Assembly: GCF_902726565.1 (NCBI RefSeq)
Contig: NZ_CACVAF010000001.1
Span: 186,001-250,000, forward strand
Length of the DNA: 64,000 bases
Direction: 5' to 3'
Source of the DNA: Yersinia vastinensis
GTDB lineage: Bacteria; Pseudomonadota; Gammaproteobacteria; Enterobacterales; Enterobacteriaceae
Shown here: in pieces, positions 10,854-19,432 of the stretch
Position numbering within the stretch: the first letter of the stretch is position 1
How the letters are laid out: the number at the start of each line of letters is the position of its first letter
Made by a program: the position numbers and the translations under genes
Notes under the pieces: model-generated
What the model was told of the DNA's origin: nothing
Seen by the model: only the letters and a program-made list of their open reading frames with translations
The model's database searches: none

Positions 10854-11909
10854 ATGACAATGAAAGTTCTCGGTTATGCTGCCAAGTCAGCACAAGTTCC
10901 TCTTGCACCACTTGAGTTTACCCGTCGGGATCCTCGCCCAGATGATGTGGTGATGGAGGTGCTCTATTGCGGTGTTTGCCATTCTGACTTACATCAGGCT
11001 CGAAATGATTGGGGGTTCAGCACGTATCCATTGGTGCCCGGTCATGAAGTGATTGGTCGAGTTACGGCGGTTGGTCAAAATGTCACAAAATTTAAAGTAG
11101 GCGATTTTGCGGGGATTGGCTGCATGGTGGACTCCTGTCGCGTGTGCCAACCCTGTAAACAAGGCCTGGAGCAGTATTGCGAAGAGGGCAATGTGCAAAC
11201 CTACAATGGCGTTGATCGCCATGACCATACGCCAACCTACGGCGGTTATTCGCAAGCTATTGTCGCCTCTCAAGATTTTGTGTTGAAAATGCCCGCGGGT
11301 CTGGATTTGAAGGCCGCCGCGCCGCTACTGTGTGCGGGTATCACTACATGGTCACCGCTGCGCCATTGGAAAGTGGGGAAAGGGAGCAAAGTTGCGGTTG
11401 TCGGCTTGGGTGGTTTAGGTCATATGGCTTTGAAGTTGGCGAATGCGTTGGGGGCTGAAGTGACACTCTTTACTCGCTCACCGAGTAAAGAGGCGGATGC
11501 TCGCCGTTTAGGAGCGCATCACATCGTATTATCCACTGATGATGCACAAATGGCCGCAGTGAAAGGGCAGTTTGATCTGATCATCGATACTGTGCCTTAT
11601 GTACATGATATCAATCCCTATATGCCAACACTGAATGTGAATGGCACACTGGTATTTGTGGGCTATCTTGGGGATCTTAGCCCGATGATCAACACCATGC
11701 CGCTGATTCTGGCGCGGCGCTCAGTGGCGGGTTCCTGCATTGGTGGTATTGCGGAAACTCAGGAAATGCTGGATTTTTGTGCCAAACACGGCATTGTTTC
11801 AGATATAGAGATGATTAATATTCAGGATATTAACGAAGCATATGAACGGATGCTGAAAAGCGATGTGAAATATCGCTTTGTGATTGATATGGCGTCGTTG
11901 AAAGCGTAA
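10854..11909 (+). CDS. Zinc-dependent alcohol dehydrogenase / aldehyde reductase, YahK-like
   Basis: This gene encodes 351 residues from the ATG at 10854 (GGAGA upstream). It is a CAD-type medium-chain dehydrogenase: catalytic zinc ligands Cys39, His64 and Cys160 (YCGVCHSDLH, VPGHE, LLCAGIT), structural zinc cysteines at 95, 98, 101 and 109, and a GLGGLG Rossmann motif at 184-189. It aligns by eye over its length with E. coli YahK, an NADPH-dependent aldehyde reductase. It is the last gene of the LysR-linked group, 112 bp after the SDR, so it may also have its own promoter. Confidence 0.9.
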   Translation: MTMKVLGYAAKSAQVPLAPLEFTRRDPRPDDVVMEVLYCGVCHSDLHQARNDWGFSTYPLVPGHEVIGRVTAVGQNVTKFKVGDFAGIGCMVDSCRVCQPCKQGLEQYCEEGNVQTYNGVDRHDHTPTYGGYSQAIVASQDFVLKMPAGLDLKAAAPLLCAGITTWSPLRHWKVGKGSKVAVVGLGGLGHMALKLANALGAEVTLFTRSPSKEADARRLGAHHIVLSTDDAQMAAVKGQFDLIIDTVPYVHDINPYMPTLNVNGTLVFVGYLGDLSPMINTMPLILARRSVAGSCIGGIAETQEMLDFCAKHGIVSDIEMINIQDINEAYERMLKSDVKYRFVIDMASLKA

Positions 11910-11921
11910 GACGTTAATATT

Positions 11922-11960
11922 ATGAAGAGAGATAAAAAAATCTATTTTATCTCTCTTCAT
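11922..11960. terminator. 16-bp perfect inverted repeat between convergent genes
   Basis: ATGAAGAGAGATAAAA pairs perfectly with TTTTATCTCTCTTCAT across a 7-nt loop. It lies between the dehydrogenase and yhaK stop codons and can act as a bidirectional terminator, though it is not followed by a T run. Confidence 0.65.
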
Positions 11961-11964
11961 CTAA

Positions 11965-12669
11965 TCATTCCGGTAAGTCGATCAACAATGCCCGTAGTGG
12001 GGTTTCTGCTTTAATCACTAAATGCCGCTCTTCTTGCACAAATGCACCATCGCCGCAGGTTAGGCGCTGCGCTTCACTGACTTGTGGGCCTTCCACGGTA
12101 ATCGTCCCGTGTATGGATTGCAGGTAAGCCCTAGGTCCGTGTAAATCAATGGTATATTGCTCGCCTGCTGCTAAATCCAAATGATGTATCCATACTTGTT
12201 GGCGCAATTTCAGGCTGTTTTGTTCACCGTCGGGAGAAGCCAGCAACCGCAATGGTTGGGTGCACAATGATATACGTTGGGCTGGGTGGCTTTCCTGTTC
12301 TGGACACGCATTGAGCCATAACTGAATACGGGTTAAGGGCTTATCGGTACTTAGATTATGCTCGCTATAGCTGACTCCCGGTTGTGTCGAAAATAATAGA
12401 ACATCGCCGGTTTTGCCGCGAACATGGTTGCCCAAGCTGTCCCGATACTCAGCCTCACCTTGTAAAATCAGATTCAGAATATCAACGCGAGGGTAGGTAC
12501 GTGGCTGGAATGATGCGCCGGGGGCCAGCACTTCCTGATTTAAAACGCGCAGCGAGGCATAGCCTAATAATTTCGGGTCAAAATAGTGACCGAAAGAGAA
12601 AGTATAACGCGCTTGAAGCCAACCAAAGTCAGCTTGCCCGCACTGTTTTGCTGTTCTGCATGTGATCAT
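11965..12669 (-). CDS. yhaK: Pirin-like protein YhaK
   Basis: This gene encodes 234 residues starting at the ATG at 12669 (AGGAG upstream), not at the earlier TTG. It begins MITCRTAKQCGQADFGWLQA and is close to E. coli YhaK along its whole length. It has a bicupin pirin fold, but the canonical pirin metal histidines are replaced (FQPRTYPRVDI), as in E. coli YhaK, so it is not expected to be a metal dioxygenase. In E. coli the protein is reported to be redox-sensitive; its role is unclear. It is divergent from yhaJ across an ERIC element. Confidence 0.92.
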   Translation of the reverse strand: MITCRTAKQCGQADFGWLQARYTFSFGHYFDPKLLGYASLRVLNQEVLAPGASFQPRTYPRVDILNLILQGEAEYRDSLGNHVRGKTGDVLLFSTQPGVSYSEHNLSTDKPLTRIQLWLNACPEQESHPAQRISLCTQPLRLLASPDGEQNSLKLRQQVWIHHLDLAAGEQYTIDLHGPRAYLQSIHGTITVEGPQVSEAQRLTCGDGAFVQEERHLVIKAETPLRALLIDLPE

Positions 12670-12722
12670 GACAATGGTCTCCTGCAACCCGAAATCTATC
12701 GGGTATATATAATAAGTGAATA

Positions 12723-12849
12723 TATACTCTAACTAATTCGAGTTGCAGGTAGGCGGTAAGAGAGCGAACCTCTGTAGCTTACTTGAGTAAGTGACAGGGG
12801 TGAAAACTCGTAGCCAACGCCCCCGTGGCTTGAAGTATGACGAGTATAA
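12723..12849. repeat. Full-length ERIC element between yhaK and yhaJ
   Basis: About 127 bp with TACTCTAAC...CGAGTTGCAGGTAGGCGG at one end, the core AGCTTACTTGAGTAAGTGAC-GGGGTGA in the centre and GGCTTGAAGTATGACGAGTA at the other end. It occupies the divergent promoter region of yhaK and yhaJ. Confidence 0.9.
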
Positions 12850-12936
12850 TGTGTAAACAAATGGTAAGCGTCTGGACGGCAGATTGTTAGCCAGTTAATC
12901 TGGTCGCCATATTCAAATTTCCTGATTGAGAACAAG

Positions 12937-13839
12937 ATGGGTAAAGATCGGGCGCTAACGTTAGAAGCATTGAGAGTGATGGATGCCATTGACCGCCGTG
13001 GCAGTTTTGCTGCGGCGGCTGATGAATTGGGGAGAGTCCCTTCTGCATTGAGTTACACCATGCAAAAGCTTGAAGAAGAGCTGGACGTGGTGCTATTCGA
13101 TCGCTCCGGGCACCGGACCAAATTTACCAATGTTGGTCGTATGCTATTGGATCGCGGGCGAGTCCTGCTGGAGGCCGCAGACAAGTTGACCACGGATGCC
13201 GAGGCACTGGCCCGGGGTTGGGAAACTCATATCACTATCGTGAGTGAAGCACTGTCTCCGGCGTGGAAGTTGTTCCCGTTAGTTGACAAATTGGCGTTGA
13301 AAGCCAATACGCAAGTTTCCATTTTCACTGAGGTTTTGGCGGGGGCATGGGAGCGTTTGGAGCAGGGGCGGGCTGATATTGTCATTGCCCCGGATATGCA
13401 TTTTCGTGCATCTTCGGAGATTAACAGCCGTAAATTGTACAAAGTCACCAGTGTCTATGTTGCCAGCCCTGACCACCCCATCCATCTGGAGCCAGAACCT
13501 CTGTCAGAGTTGACTCGGGTGAAATACCGTGGTGTCGCCGTGGCAGATACTGCCCGCGAGCGGCCAGTATTAACGGTGCAATTGCTGGATAAACAGCAAC
13601 GACTCACCGTCAGTACCATCGAAGATAAGCGGCGAGCTTTATTGGCCGGTTTAGGTGTGGCGACCATGCCTTATAACATGGTCGAAGAAGACATTGAAGC
13701 AGGGCGCTTACGAGTTGTCGGGCCAGAGTACAGCCGTGAGGCCGATATTATTATGGCGTGGCGTCGTGACAGCATGGGGGAGGCAAAGTCGTGGTGTTTG
13801 CGCGAGATCCCTAAGTTATTTGCCAATATGAATAAGTAA
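12937..13839 (+). CDS. yhaJ: LysR-family regulator YhaJ
   Basis: This gene encodes 300 residues. The winged helix-turn-helix is at about 8-66 (RRGSFAAAADELGRVPSALSY), followed by the LysR effector domain. Both the sequence and the position next to yhaK and the yqj cluster match E. coli YhaJ, a regulator that senses aromatic degradation products and activates yqjF. The stop codon is only 4 bp from the convergent yqjG stop. Confidence 0.9.
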   Translation: MGKDRALTLEALRVMDAIDRRGSFAAAADELGRVPSALSYTMQKLEEELDVVLFDRSGHRTKFTNVGRMLLDRGRVLLEAADKLTTDAEALARGWETHITIVSEALSPAWKLFPLVDKLALKANTQVSIFTEVLAGAWERLEQGRADIVIAPDMHFRASSEINSRKLYKVTSVYVASPDHPIHLEPEPLSELTRVKYRGVAVADTARERPVLTVQLLDKQQRLTVSTIEDKRRALLAGLGVATMPYNMVEEDIEAGRLRVVGPEYSREADIIMAWRRDSMGEAKSWCLREIPKLFANMNK

Positions 13840-13843
13840 CTGG

Positions 13844-14839
13844 CTACTGCCTTTGAGCAAAGCGAGTTTCTCTACCATGCGGCTCCAGCAGGTTTTGTTG
13901 CGGGCCGATGGAGATAATCCCGTAAGGGTTTATTGTGCCGTGGCTGCGGTAATAATGATGGCGGATATGTGCAAAATCCACAGTCTCAGCGATGCCGGGC
14001 ATCTGATAAATATCTCGCAGGAAACCAGATAAATTGAGGTAATCACTGATCCGGCGTCGATCACATTTGAAATGCGTGACATATACGGGATCAAAACGAA
14101 CTAATGTCGTCCATAAACGCAAATCGGCTTCTGTTAGTTGCTCGCCAGCCAAATAACGTTGCTGTCCCAAAATCTGTTCCAAATGAGCCAAGGCATCAAA
14201 TAAGGTCGTGACAGCTTCGTCATAGGCGGCTTGTGTGGTCGCAAAACCCGCTTTATACACACCATTATTCACTTGGTCGTAAACCCACCCATTAATATCA
14301 TCAATGTCGTGGCGCAATGCCGGTGGGTAATAATCGCCAGCTTTAGCCCCTACACCATCAAAAGCACTATTAAACATACGAATGATATCGGCTGACTCAT
14401 TGCTAACCACTGTCTGTTGTTGCTTATCCCATAATACTGGGACCGTCACGCGCCCGCAGTAATGGGGATCCGCACGAAGATAGAGTTGGTAAAGATAATC
14501 GAGGTTATAGAGAGAATCGCCGGTAGCCGCCGGAAAATCATGGCCGAACGTCCAACCATTTTCCAACATCAGTGGATGCACAACAGAAACTGAAATCAGT
14601 GATTCCAGACCCTTCAGGGTACGCATGAGTAAAGTACGGTGCGCCCACGGGCAGGCGAGTGAGACATACAGATGGTAACGATGAGCTTCAGCTTTAAAAC
14701 CTGCTTTGCCCTGCGGACCAGCCTGACCGTCAGCCGTTACCCAATTGCGAAACTGTGAGGTACTGCGCTTGAAATGACCGCCGGTAGATTTAGTGTCATA
14801 CCAGATGTCTTTCCAGATGCCGTCAACGAGTTGTCCCAT
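13844..14839 (-). CDS. yqjG: Glutathionyl-hydroquinone reductase YqjG
   Basis: This gene encodes 331 residues of the Xi-class glutathione transferase family. The active-site motif LACPWAHRT places the catalytic Cys at residue 63, which reduces glutathionyl-hydroquinones. The C-terminal helical GST domain includes YLAGEQLTEADLRLW near 230-245. Length agrees with E. coli YqjG (328). The Shine-Dalgarno (AAGGGG) overlaps the end of an ERIC element that separates it from yqjF. Confidence 0.95.
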   Translation of the reverse strand: MGQLVDGIWKDIWYDTKSTGGHFKRSTSQFRNWVTADGQAGPQGKAGFKAEAHRYHLYVSLACPWAHRTLLMRTLKGLESLISVSVVHPLMLENGWTFGHDFPAATGDSLYNLDYLYQLYLRADPHYCGRVTVPVLWDKQQQTVVSNESADIIRMFNSAFDGVGAKAGDYYPPALRHDIDDINGWVYDQVNNGVYKAGFATTQAAYDEAVTTLFDALAHLEQILGQQRYLAGEQLTEADLRLWTTLVRFDPVYVTHFKCDRRRISDYLNLSGFLRDIYQMPGIAETVDFAHIRHHYYRSHGTINPYGIISIGPQQNLLEPHGRETRFAQRQ

Positions 14840-14845
14840 AAAATC

Positions 14846-15003
14846 CCCTTTGTACTTGAAGTTGCAGCGCGGTTAGCTGCTTTCACTAACCCGAATCACT
14901 GACCTGGATGAGGCTCATCGAAATTAATGAGCCTCATCCTTGAGGCCCACTCTGCGGGCTAGCGCTGACTGGCTAGCTGCAATTCCAATGACTTTGGGTA
15001 TTT
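14846..15003. repeat. ERIC element with an extended internal hairpin, yqjF-yqjG gap
   Basis: The arms CTTTGTACTTGAAGTTGCAG and GCTGCAATTCCAATGACTTTGG and the core CCCGAATCACTGACCT are ERIC-type. The usual centre is replaced or enlarged by a 13-bp perfect hairpin (GGATGAGGCTCAT at 14906-14918 with ATGAGCCTCATCC at 14927-14939) and a further GC-rich stretch, giving about 158 bp rather than 127. Confidence 0.75.
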
Positions 15004-15022
15004 ATAGTCGATATAAAGTGAC

Positions 15023-15418
15023 TTACCACTTTTTACCCAACAGGCGGTCAATACTGAAACCACCGGGACCTGCTACTGCCAGTACGATGAAGCCGCCAGC
15101 GATGGTCAGGTTTTTCATAAACATCAGTTGGTTCACGCCTTCCGCAAAGTTAGTGTGGAAGATCAATGCGGTCAGAATGGTGAAACCGGCAGTGAATAAT
15201 GCAGTGGTACGGGTCAGGAAACCGAACAAAATTGCCAAGCCGCCGCCAAACTCTAACAAAATAGTCAGTGGCAGGAAGAAACCAGGGACACCCATGGCTT
15301 GCATATATTGTTGGGTGCCCGCATAGGCATCACCCATTTTGCCGTAACCGGCAACAATAAACAGAATCGGCATCAAAATGCGCGCTACCAACAGGCCAGT
15401 ATCTTGTAATTTGTTCAT
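15023..15418 (-). CDS. yqjF: DoxX-family inner-membrane protein YqjF
   Basis: This gene encodes 131 residues from the ATG at 15418 with GGAG ahead of it. It has four predicted membrane helices and the conserved LLEFGGGLAILFGFLTRTTALF segment. It is near-identical in pattern to E. coli YqjF (130 residues), a DoxX-type quinol oxidase-like membrane protein activated by YhaJ in response to nitroaromatic breakdown products. It lies upstream of yqjG, with only the ERIC element in between. Confidence 0.93.
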   Translation of the reverse strand: MNKLQDTGLLVARILMPILFIVAGYGKMGDAYAGTQQYMQAMGVPGFFLPLTILLEFGGGLAILFGFLTRTTALFTAGFTILTALIFHTNFAEGVNQLMFMKNLTIAGGFIVLAVAGPGGFSIDRLLGKKW

Positions 15419-15620
15419 CGACCACTTCTCCAAAAAGTTGTTTGTATTAATGCCTGGCATCTGCTGGCGTTAATGAATAATAAAGAACATCGGTATTGGG
15501 TTATCTGCGAGGTTTCCGCAAACGCCCTGAGTTGATGAGAGAATGTTAGTAGAGAAGTAGAGAAGTTGTTAGCAAGTAAAACTGTCGTTTTTCATCAAAA
15601 AAACTGAAGTGACAGAAGAT

Positions 15621-15659
15621 AAAAGCCTGCCTATGGCGGAAAGCCACGTTCAGCAGGCT
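15621..15659 (-). terminator. Terminator after the yqjDEK genes
   Basis: On the minus strand a stem AGCCTGC/GCAGGCT with an inner GC-rich loop is followed by TTTTATCTTC. It lies about 70 bp past the yqjK stop. Confidence 0.6.
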
Positions 15660-15726
15660 GAGTTATCGTCTGATTTTTTTAGCGGTAGGATAATAATGGC
15701 ATGGAAGTATCGCCATTATAGAAAAA

Positions 15727-16011
15727 TCAACGTAGTAGAAAAGTATTGCGAAACAATCGGATAGCGCCCCAGACACTGACAGCTCTGCGCGACCAGCGAA
15801 CGATTTTGCTGGGGTGCCGGATACCGTATAACGCCACTAAACTAGAGCCAACCATCAAATATTTTCGCATACTGACAATCTTTGCCCAGCCGCGATCATA
15901 AGGTGCGGTGACTTCAATCCAATGCGCAGTGCTGTTAGCAAGATCCAAACGTTGCTGCTCGATCTGCCGCAATAATATGGCTTTCTCTTGCGCAAGTTGG
16001 CGGTGATTCAA
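15727..16011 (-). CDS. yqjK: YqjK-like membrane-associated protein
   Basis: This gene encodes 94 residues. The start is a TTG at 16011 that overlaps the yqjE stop (TTGA), indicating translational coupling. The N-terminus is charged and helical (LLRQIEQQRLDLA), followed by a hydrophobic segment at about 50-62 and a basic RWSRRAVSVWGA-RL tail, matching E. coli YqjK. The function is not known. It is part of the yqjD-yqjE-yqjK stationary-phase operon. Confidence 0.88.
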   Translation of the reverse strand: MNHRQLAQEKAILLRQIEQQRLDLANSTAHWIEVTAPYDRGWAKIVSMRKYLMVGSSLVALYGIRHPSKIVRWSRRAVSVWGAIRLFRNTFLLR

Positions 16012-16403
16012 CGCTCTTTCTCCAATAATTCGCGGTCCGTTTCCAGCTGTTTACGGGTAGAACCCAACAGTGTGGAGTGGCGCGCTTTAGCAAGGGTCCA
16101 GATAACACCGATGATTGCCAGTGCCAATAACACCGCGGTCGTCGATCCCAACGCGATTAAACGATAGGCAGGATCAATAGCCCATATCACCAATACCAGC
16201 AAACTCATTAAACCGAAAGCGGTCAACAGCAGGGTGATCCCCGCCATCATTAGCAACTGAATCAGTGTCGCTTTTTCTTCTTCCAGTTCAATCGCTGCCA
16301 GACGGACACGGGTTTCAACCATGCCAACGACAATAGTGGCAATGCGGTGAACAGTATCAAGGACCCCTTTGCCGGGGCCCTGAGTTTGAGGAAGTTCAGC
16401 CAT
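16008..16403 (-). CDS. yqjE: YqjE inner-membrane protein
   Basis: This gene encodes 131 residues from the ATG at 16403; the longer frame would read through yqjD. It has two predicted membrane helices (about 50-72 and 82-105) after an amphipathic EMVETR-RLA-IELEEEKA helix. It belongs to the Phage_holin_3_6/YqjE family. In E. coli it is grouped with YqjD and ElaB-type tail-anchored proteins of stationary phase. The start is 2 bp after the yqjD stop. Confidence 0.92.
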   Translation of the reverse strand: MAELPQTQGPGKGVLDTVHRIATIVVGMVETRVRLAAIELEEEKATLIQLLMMAGITLLLTAFGLMSLLVLVIWAIDPAYRLIALGSTTAVLLALAIIGVIWTLAKARHSTLLGSTRKQLETDRELLEKER

Positions 16404-16405
16404 AA

Positions 16406-16711
16406 TCAGCGACGAGACAGCAGCACGCCTAACACCACGCCGATAGCAGCACCGATACCGACACCATGCCATGGGTTGTCATGGACATAAGTGTCAGCTT
16501 TATCAGCAATTTCTTTGGTTTGGGCCGCGATACGGTCGCCCGTTTCGCTCAGACGTTCACGAGTATCTTTCAACGCATTTTCCGCTTTCGCCCGCAGCTT
16601 ATCTAACTCAGCTTTCGGCTTATCGGTCGAAGATTGCAGCACTTCTTCCAAAGTATCTGCAAGTGACTTAAGTTCAGCGCGTAAATGTTCAGAGGTTTTA
16701 TCTTGTGGCAT
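16406..16711 (-). CDS. yqjD: YqjD, ribosome-associated membrane-anchored protein
   Basis: This gene encodes 101 residues (DUF883 family). A long helical, coiled-coil-prone N-terminal part (EHLRAELKSLADTLEEVL) leads to a C-terminal single membrane helix in GVGIGAAIGVVLGVLLSRR. E. coli YqjD binds 70S and 100S ribosomes through its N-terminus and docks them on the inner membrane in stationary phase. The ATG at 16711 matches the E. coli start. It is the first gene of the yqjD-E-K unit. Confidence 0.94.
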   Translation of the reverse strand: MPQDKTSEHLRAELKSLADTLEEVLQSSTDKPKAELDKLRAKAENALKDTRERLSETGDRIAAQTKEIADKADTYVHDNPWHGVGIGAAIGVVLGVLLSRR

Positions 16712-16845
16712 GTAATAGCTCCTTAACATAACTGAGATGAATATCTAATTTAGTGAATTTCTCTGGAAGTTGATAGGTTAAAAATCCTAATAAATTCCGA
16801 ATAATTCACTATGCTTGTATTGAACCGTCTTTAAATCTGGCGACG

Positions 16846-17232
16846 CTACTTTTGTGTCTGAGCTTGTTTTAACTCAGCCTGCGCTTGTGCTAATTTCTTC
16901 TGTTGCTTGGCAATTTTGCTGGCATCACCTTTTTGTTGTGCCTCTTTTAGCTCTTGCTTACGCTCAGTAACTTTGTGCTGCTTTTCTTGAATCTTTTCCT
17001 GCCGCTCCGCTTCTAGGCCTTCAACTGTGCAGTTTCTTTTAACTTCTTTTAATGCAGTTTCCAGACCTGCGGCGCGGCGAGTATTGCCATGCTGTTTGGC
17101 ATAATCAATCTGCTGTTGGATTTCTTTGGCTTTGGTGTCGCATTCATTAGCTTGGGCGGCACTACAAAACGCAATGATAGGTAACACCAACAGGAGAGAG
17201 GACCGTAGCGAAAAAACGGTACGTAACAACAT
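16846..17232 (-). CDS. yqjC: YqjC, exported DUF1090 protein
   Basis: This gene encodes 128 residues with a signal peptide (about 1-28, ending AQA-NE) and then a DUF1090 region rich in Lys, Gln and Glu. It has two cysteines (C31 and C68 region) that could form a disulfide and a long predicted helical or coiled-coil tail (about 75-125). It is periplasmic and of unknown function. It sits between mzrA and yqjD as in E. coli. Confidence 0.9.
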   Translation of the reverse strand: MLLRTVFSLRSSLLLVLPIIAFCSAAQANECDTKAKEIQQQIDYAKQHGNTRRAAGLETALKEVKRNCTVEGLEAERQEKIQEKQHKVTERKQELKEAQQKGDASKIAKQQKKLAQAQAELKQAQTQK

Positions 17233-17388
17233 AGTATTGCTTCCTTTTACAGCAGAATCAGGGGGAAATAGGTTGCCGTGAATGACTAAGCATAGCGCTG
17301 AATGATGCGATACCCAAGTTTACTACGGGATTTTTTATAGATTAATCATATATCAGCAGGATTAAAGGGTAATAAAGAGAAGATAATG

Positions 17389-17408
17389 ACGGGGAGATAA
17401 CTCCCCGT
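17389..17408 (-). terminator. Hairpin after mzrA
   Basis: ACGGGGA/TCCCCGT form a 7-bp stem with a 6-nt loop directly after the mzrA stop. The downstream minus-strand sequence is pyrimidine-rich but not a clean T run. Confidence 0.5.
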
Positions 17409-17416
17409 GATAGAAA

Positions 17417-17806
17417 TTACCCTATTTTTTGTAGGTTACTTCTGAATGCGGGCAATAAACGCTGACGTTTCTTTGACTCACTCGAGACAATGACATAGCC
17501 GCTTGGCAGGATATCCTGCAAAACTTCAATGGCTTCTTTTTGTTGTTCTGGTGATTCCAGACTAACAACCAGGCTGTCATTCTCTGGAGTAATACTTTTG
17601 ATGCGAATCCCGCGTTGATCAAGATGTTGATACAGATAAAACCCGTCAGGTAATGACAACCCCTGCTGGTTAGGCCGAATTTTCAATGCACTTTCTGTGC
17701 GCAGAATAATGGGCGTAAACAGCAGTGCAGCTAACAATAAAGCCGTCACTGGCAGGGCAAGATAGTGCCAGATCGGGCGGCCAAAACGGCCCCTGATATT
17801 GATCAC
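17417..17806 (-). CDS. mzrA: MzrA, modulator of EnvZ/OmpR signalling
   Basis: This gene encodes 129 residues: a short cytoplasmic N-terminus, one membrane helix at about 15-35 ([18 protein letters not shown]) and a periplasmic domain with [10 protein letters not shown]. It matches the MzrA family, which connects CpxA/CpxR and EnvZ/OmpR by contacting EnvZ in the inner membrane. The start overlaps the yqjA stop by 4 bp (ATGA), so the two are translationally coupled. Confidence 0.92.
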   Translation of the reverse strand: MINIRGRFGRPIWHYLALPVTALLLAALLFTPIILRTESALKIRPNQQGLSLPDGFYLYQHLDQRGIRIKSITPENDSLVVSLESPEQQKEAIEVLQDILPSGYVIVSSESKKRQRLLPAFRSNLQKIG

Positions 17807-18495
17807 TCTGGCTTACCTTTGTCTTTGTTATCTGCAACGGGAGCCGCGTTTTTTTTGCGCCACAGCACATATAAAGAGCCCACCAGACCAATCACCAAGA
17901 GTGCTAAAGGCAGCAACATCAACACGAACATGACTTCATCTTCGTATTTTAGGAATACCGGCGTTTTACCAAATGCAAAGCCCATGGTGGTCAGGATCAA
18001 GACCCAAAGCAGACCACTCATCCAGTTAAAAAATTGAAAACGGGCATTGTTCAGACCGGAAAGACCCGCAATGGTTGGCAACAAGGTGCGCACAAATGCC
18101 AAGAAGCGACCAATCAGCAAAGCGGATAACCCATGGCGGTGGAACAAATTATGGGCGCGCTGGTGGTAATGGGCGGGCAGGTGGGATAGCCACCCTTGTA
18201 CAATTTTTGTATTCCCCAACCATCGTCCCTGAATATAACTGAGCCAACATCCCAAACTGGCCGCGGTGGTCAGTACCACCAGTGTTACAGGGAAACTCAT
18301 CGCCCCTTTTGCAATCAGGACACCCACCAGAATCAGCAAACTATCGCCCGGTAAAAAGGCCGCTGGAAGCAAACCATTTTCCAGAAAAAGTATCATAAAC
18401 AGCAGGATGTAGATGGCCCAGACCAGAGAAGGGTTCGCCAGTGTCTCATAATCTTGTGCCCATAAAGCATGTAAGAGTTCTTTAATGATATCCAT
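17803..18495 (-). CDS. yqjA: DedA-family membrane protein YqjA
   Basis: This gene encodes 230 residues. DedA/SNARE-associated family features: the N-terminal re-entrant region with [12 protein letters not shown] near residue 50, the conserved [20 protein letters not shown] segment near 128-147, and several membrane helices. E. coli YqjA is a proton-dependent osmosensing transporter needed for alkaline tolerance and membrane integrity. It is the first gene of the yqjA-mzrA unit. Confidence 0.94.
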   Translation of the reverse strand: MDIIKELLHALWAQDYETLANPSLVWAIYILLFMILFLENGLLPAAFLPGDSLLILVGVLIAKGAMSFPVTLVVLTTAASLGCWLSYIQGRWLGNTKIVQGWLSHLPAHYHQRAHNLFHRHGLSALLIGRFLAFVRTLLPTIAGLSGLNNARFQFFNWMSGLLWVLILTTMGFAFGKTPVFLKYEDEVMFVLMLLPLALLVIGLVGSLYVLWRKKNAAPVADNKDKGKPE

Positions 18496-18680
18496 CTGGT
18501 ATTCCTAAAACGTCATTGTTTGTTGTAAGCATCGTTATGGATATAAACACGATAACAAAGAGATCTGATGGTTTTCGTGTTTAAGCGATGGTTTTGATAA
18601 ATATGCCTAAGGGCACGTAGAACAAACCAATTCGCTGATAGCTAGAGGTAAATTGACTTCTTGCTGAGTGGTTTTAGAAA

Positions 18681-19196
18681 CTAAGCCGACAAAGAAGTCA
18701 TCACGTCAAAATGGTGGTAGGTCAGCATCCCGCTATATTGAATATTACTCTCTTTCCAGCCACCCACACGATTTTGCTGTGCCGATACATGGAATATCCA
18801 ATCGGAATACTTTACTAGCGGCAGGGATTGCCGCGGTTGTTTGTAGATTTCATCCGCTCTACTACTGCGGGATATTGCCAGATATGTACCATGCCAAGCA
18901 TTGTTGGCTAATGAAGGATTAGCCGAGCCGGTAAATTTGGTAGTACCTAGTCGATTTTTTATGGCTATTTTTTTGACTGGGACGCCCATTAGACGCAATT
19001 GCGAGTACAGGCTTTTCTTTTCCAGATGCAAGTACGGCGAAAGCGCGCTGACAGATGACGCTGCATTGCTGGCATAGTGGCAATCAAGCGTGGATAAGGT
19101 TACGCGTGATGGGGGATGTGTGGGCGATAGCAGACTGCCGGAGACCGAACTGGTCCAGCAAGATACTGCAATAAACAGAGCAAACAACCAGCGCAT
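18681..19196 (-). CDS. Hypothetical exported protein
   Basis: This gene encodes about 171 residues. A hydrophobic N-terminus (MRWLFALFIAVSCW, cleavage probably near residue 20) predicts export; the cysteine there does not sit in a good lipobox. The rest is soluble, with one more cysteine (LDCHY), and I recognise no family. The start is uncertain: an upstream TTG at 19217 is also possible and no clear Shine-Dalgarno favours either. It lies between yqjA and exuR, genes that are adjacent in E. coli, so it is an insertion relative to that order. Confidence 0.6.
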   Translation of the reverse strand: MRWLFALFIAVSCWTSSVSGSLLSPTHPPSRVTLSTLDCHYASNAASSVSALSPYLHLEKKSLYSQLRLMGVPVKKIAIKNRLGTTKFTGSANPSLANNAWHGTYLAISRSSRADEIYKQPRQSLPLVKYSDWIFHVSAQQNRVGGWKESNIQYSGMLTYHHFDVMTSLSA

Positions 19197-19432
19197 GTAT
19201 TTGCGTTTCGCTCCCAAAGCATCCGAGTAAAAAAAGTGCTGTCACTTTAGCAAAATCGCGGGATTTGAAACAGGGAAATATGGGGGGTAATTGAGTGTTT
19301 TTTAAGCAATAGTTTAAAAACAAGTCTAGCACTGACGTTTGCTGACAGAAGTCGACATTTACTGACCACAAAGCGACATAATCTTGCAAGGAAGAGAAAC
19401 AATTGCGTCAGTTTCTCTTCCCTGTCACTGCA

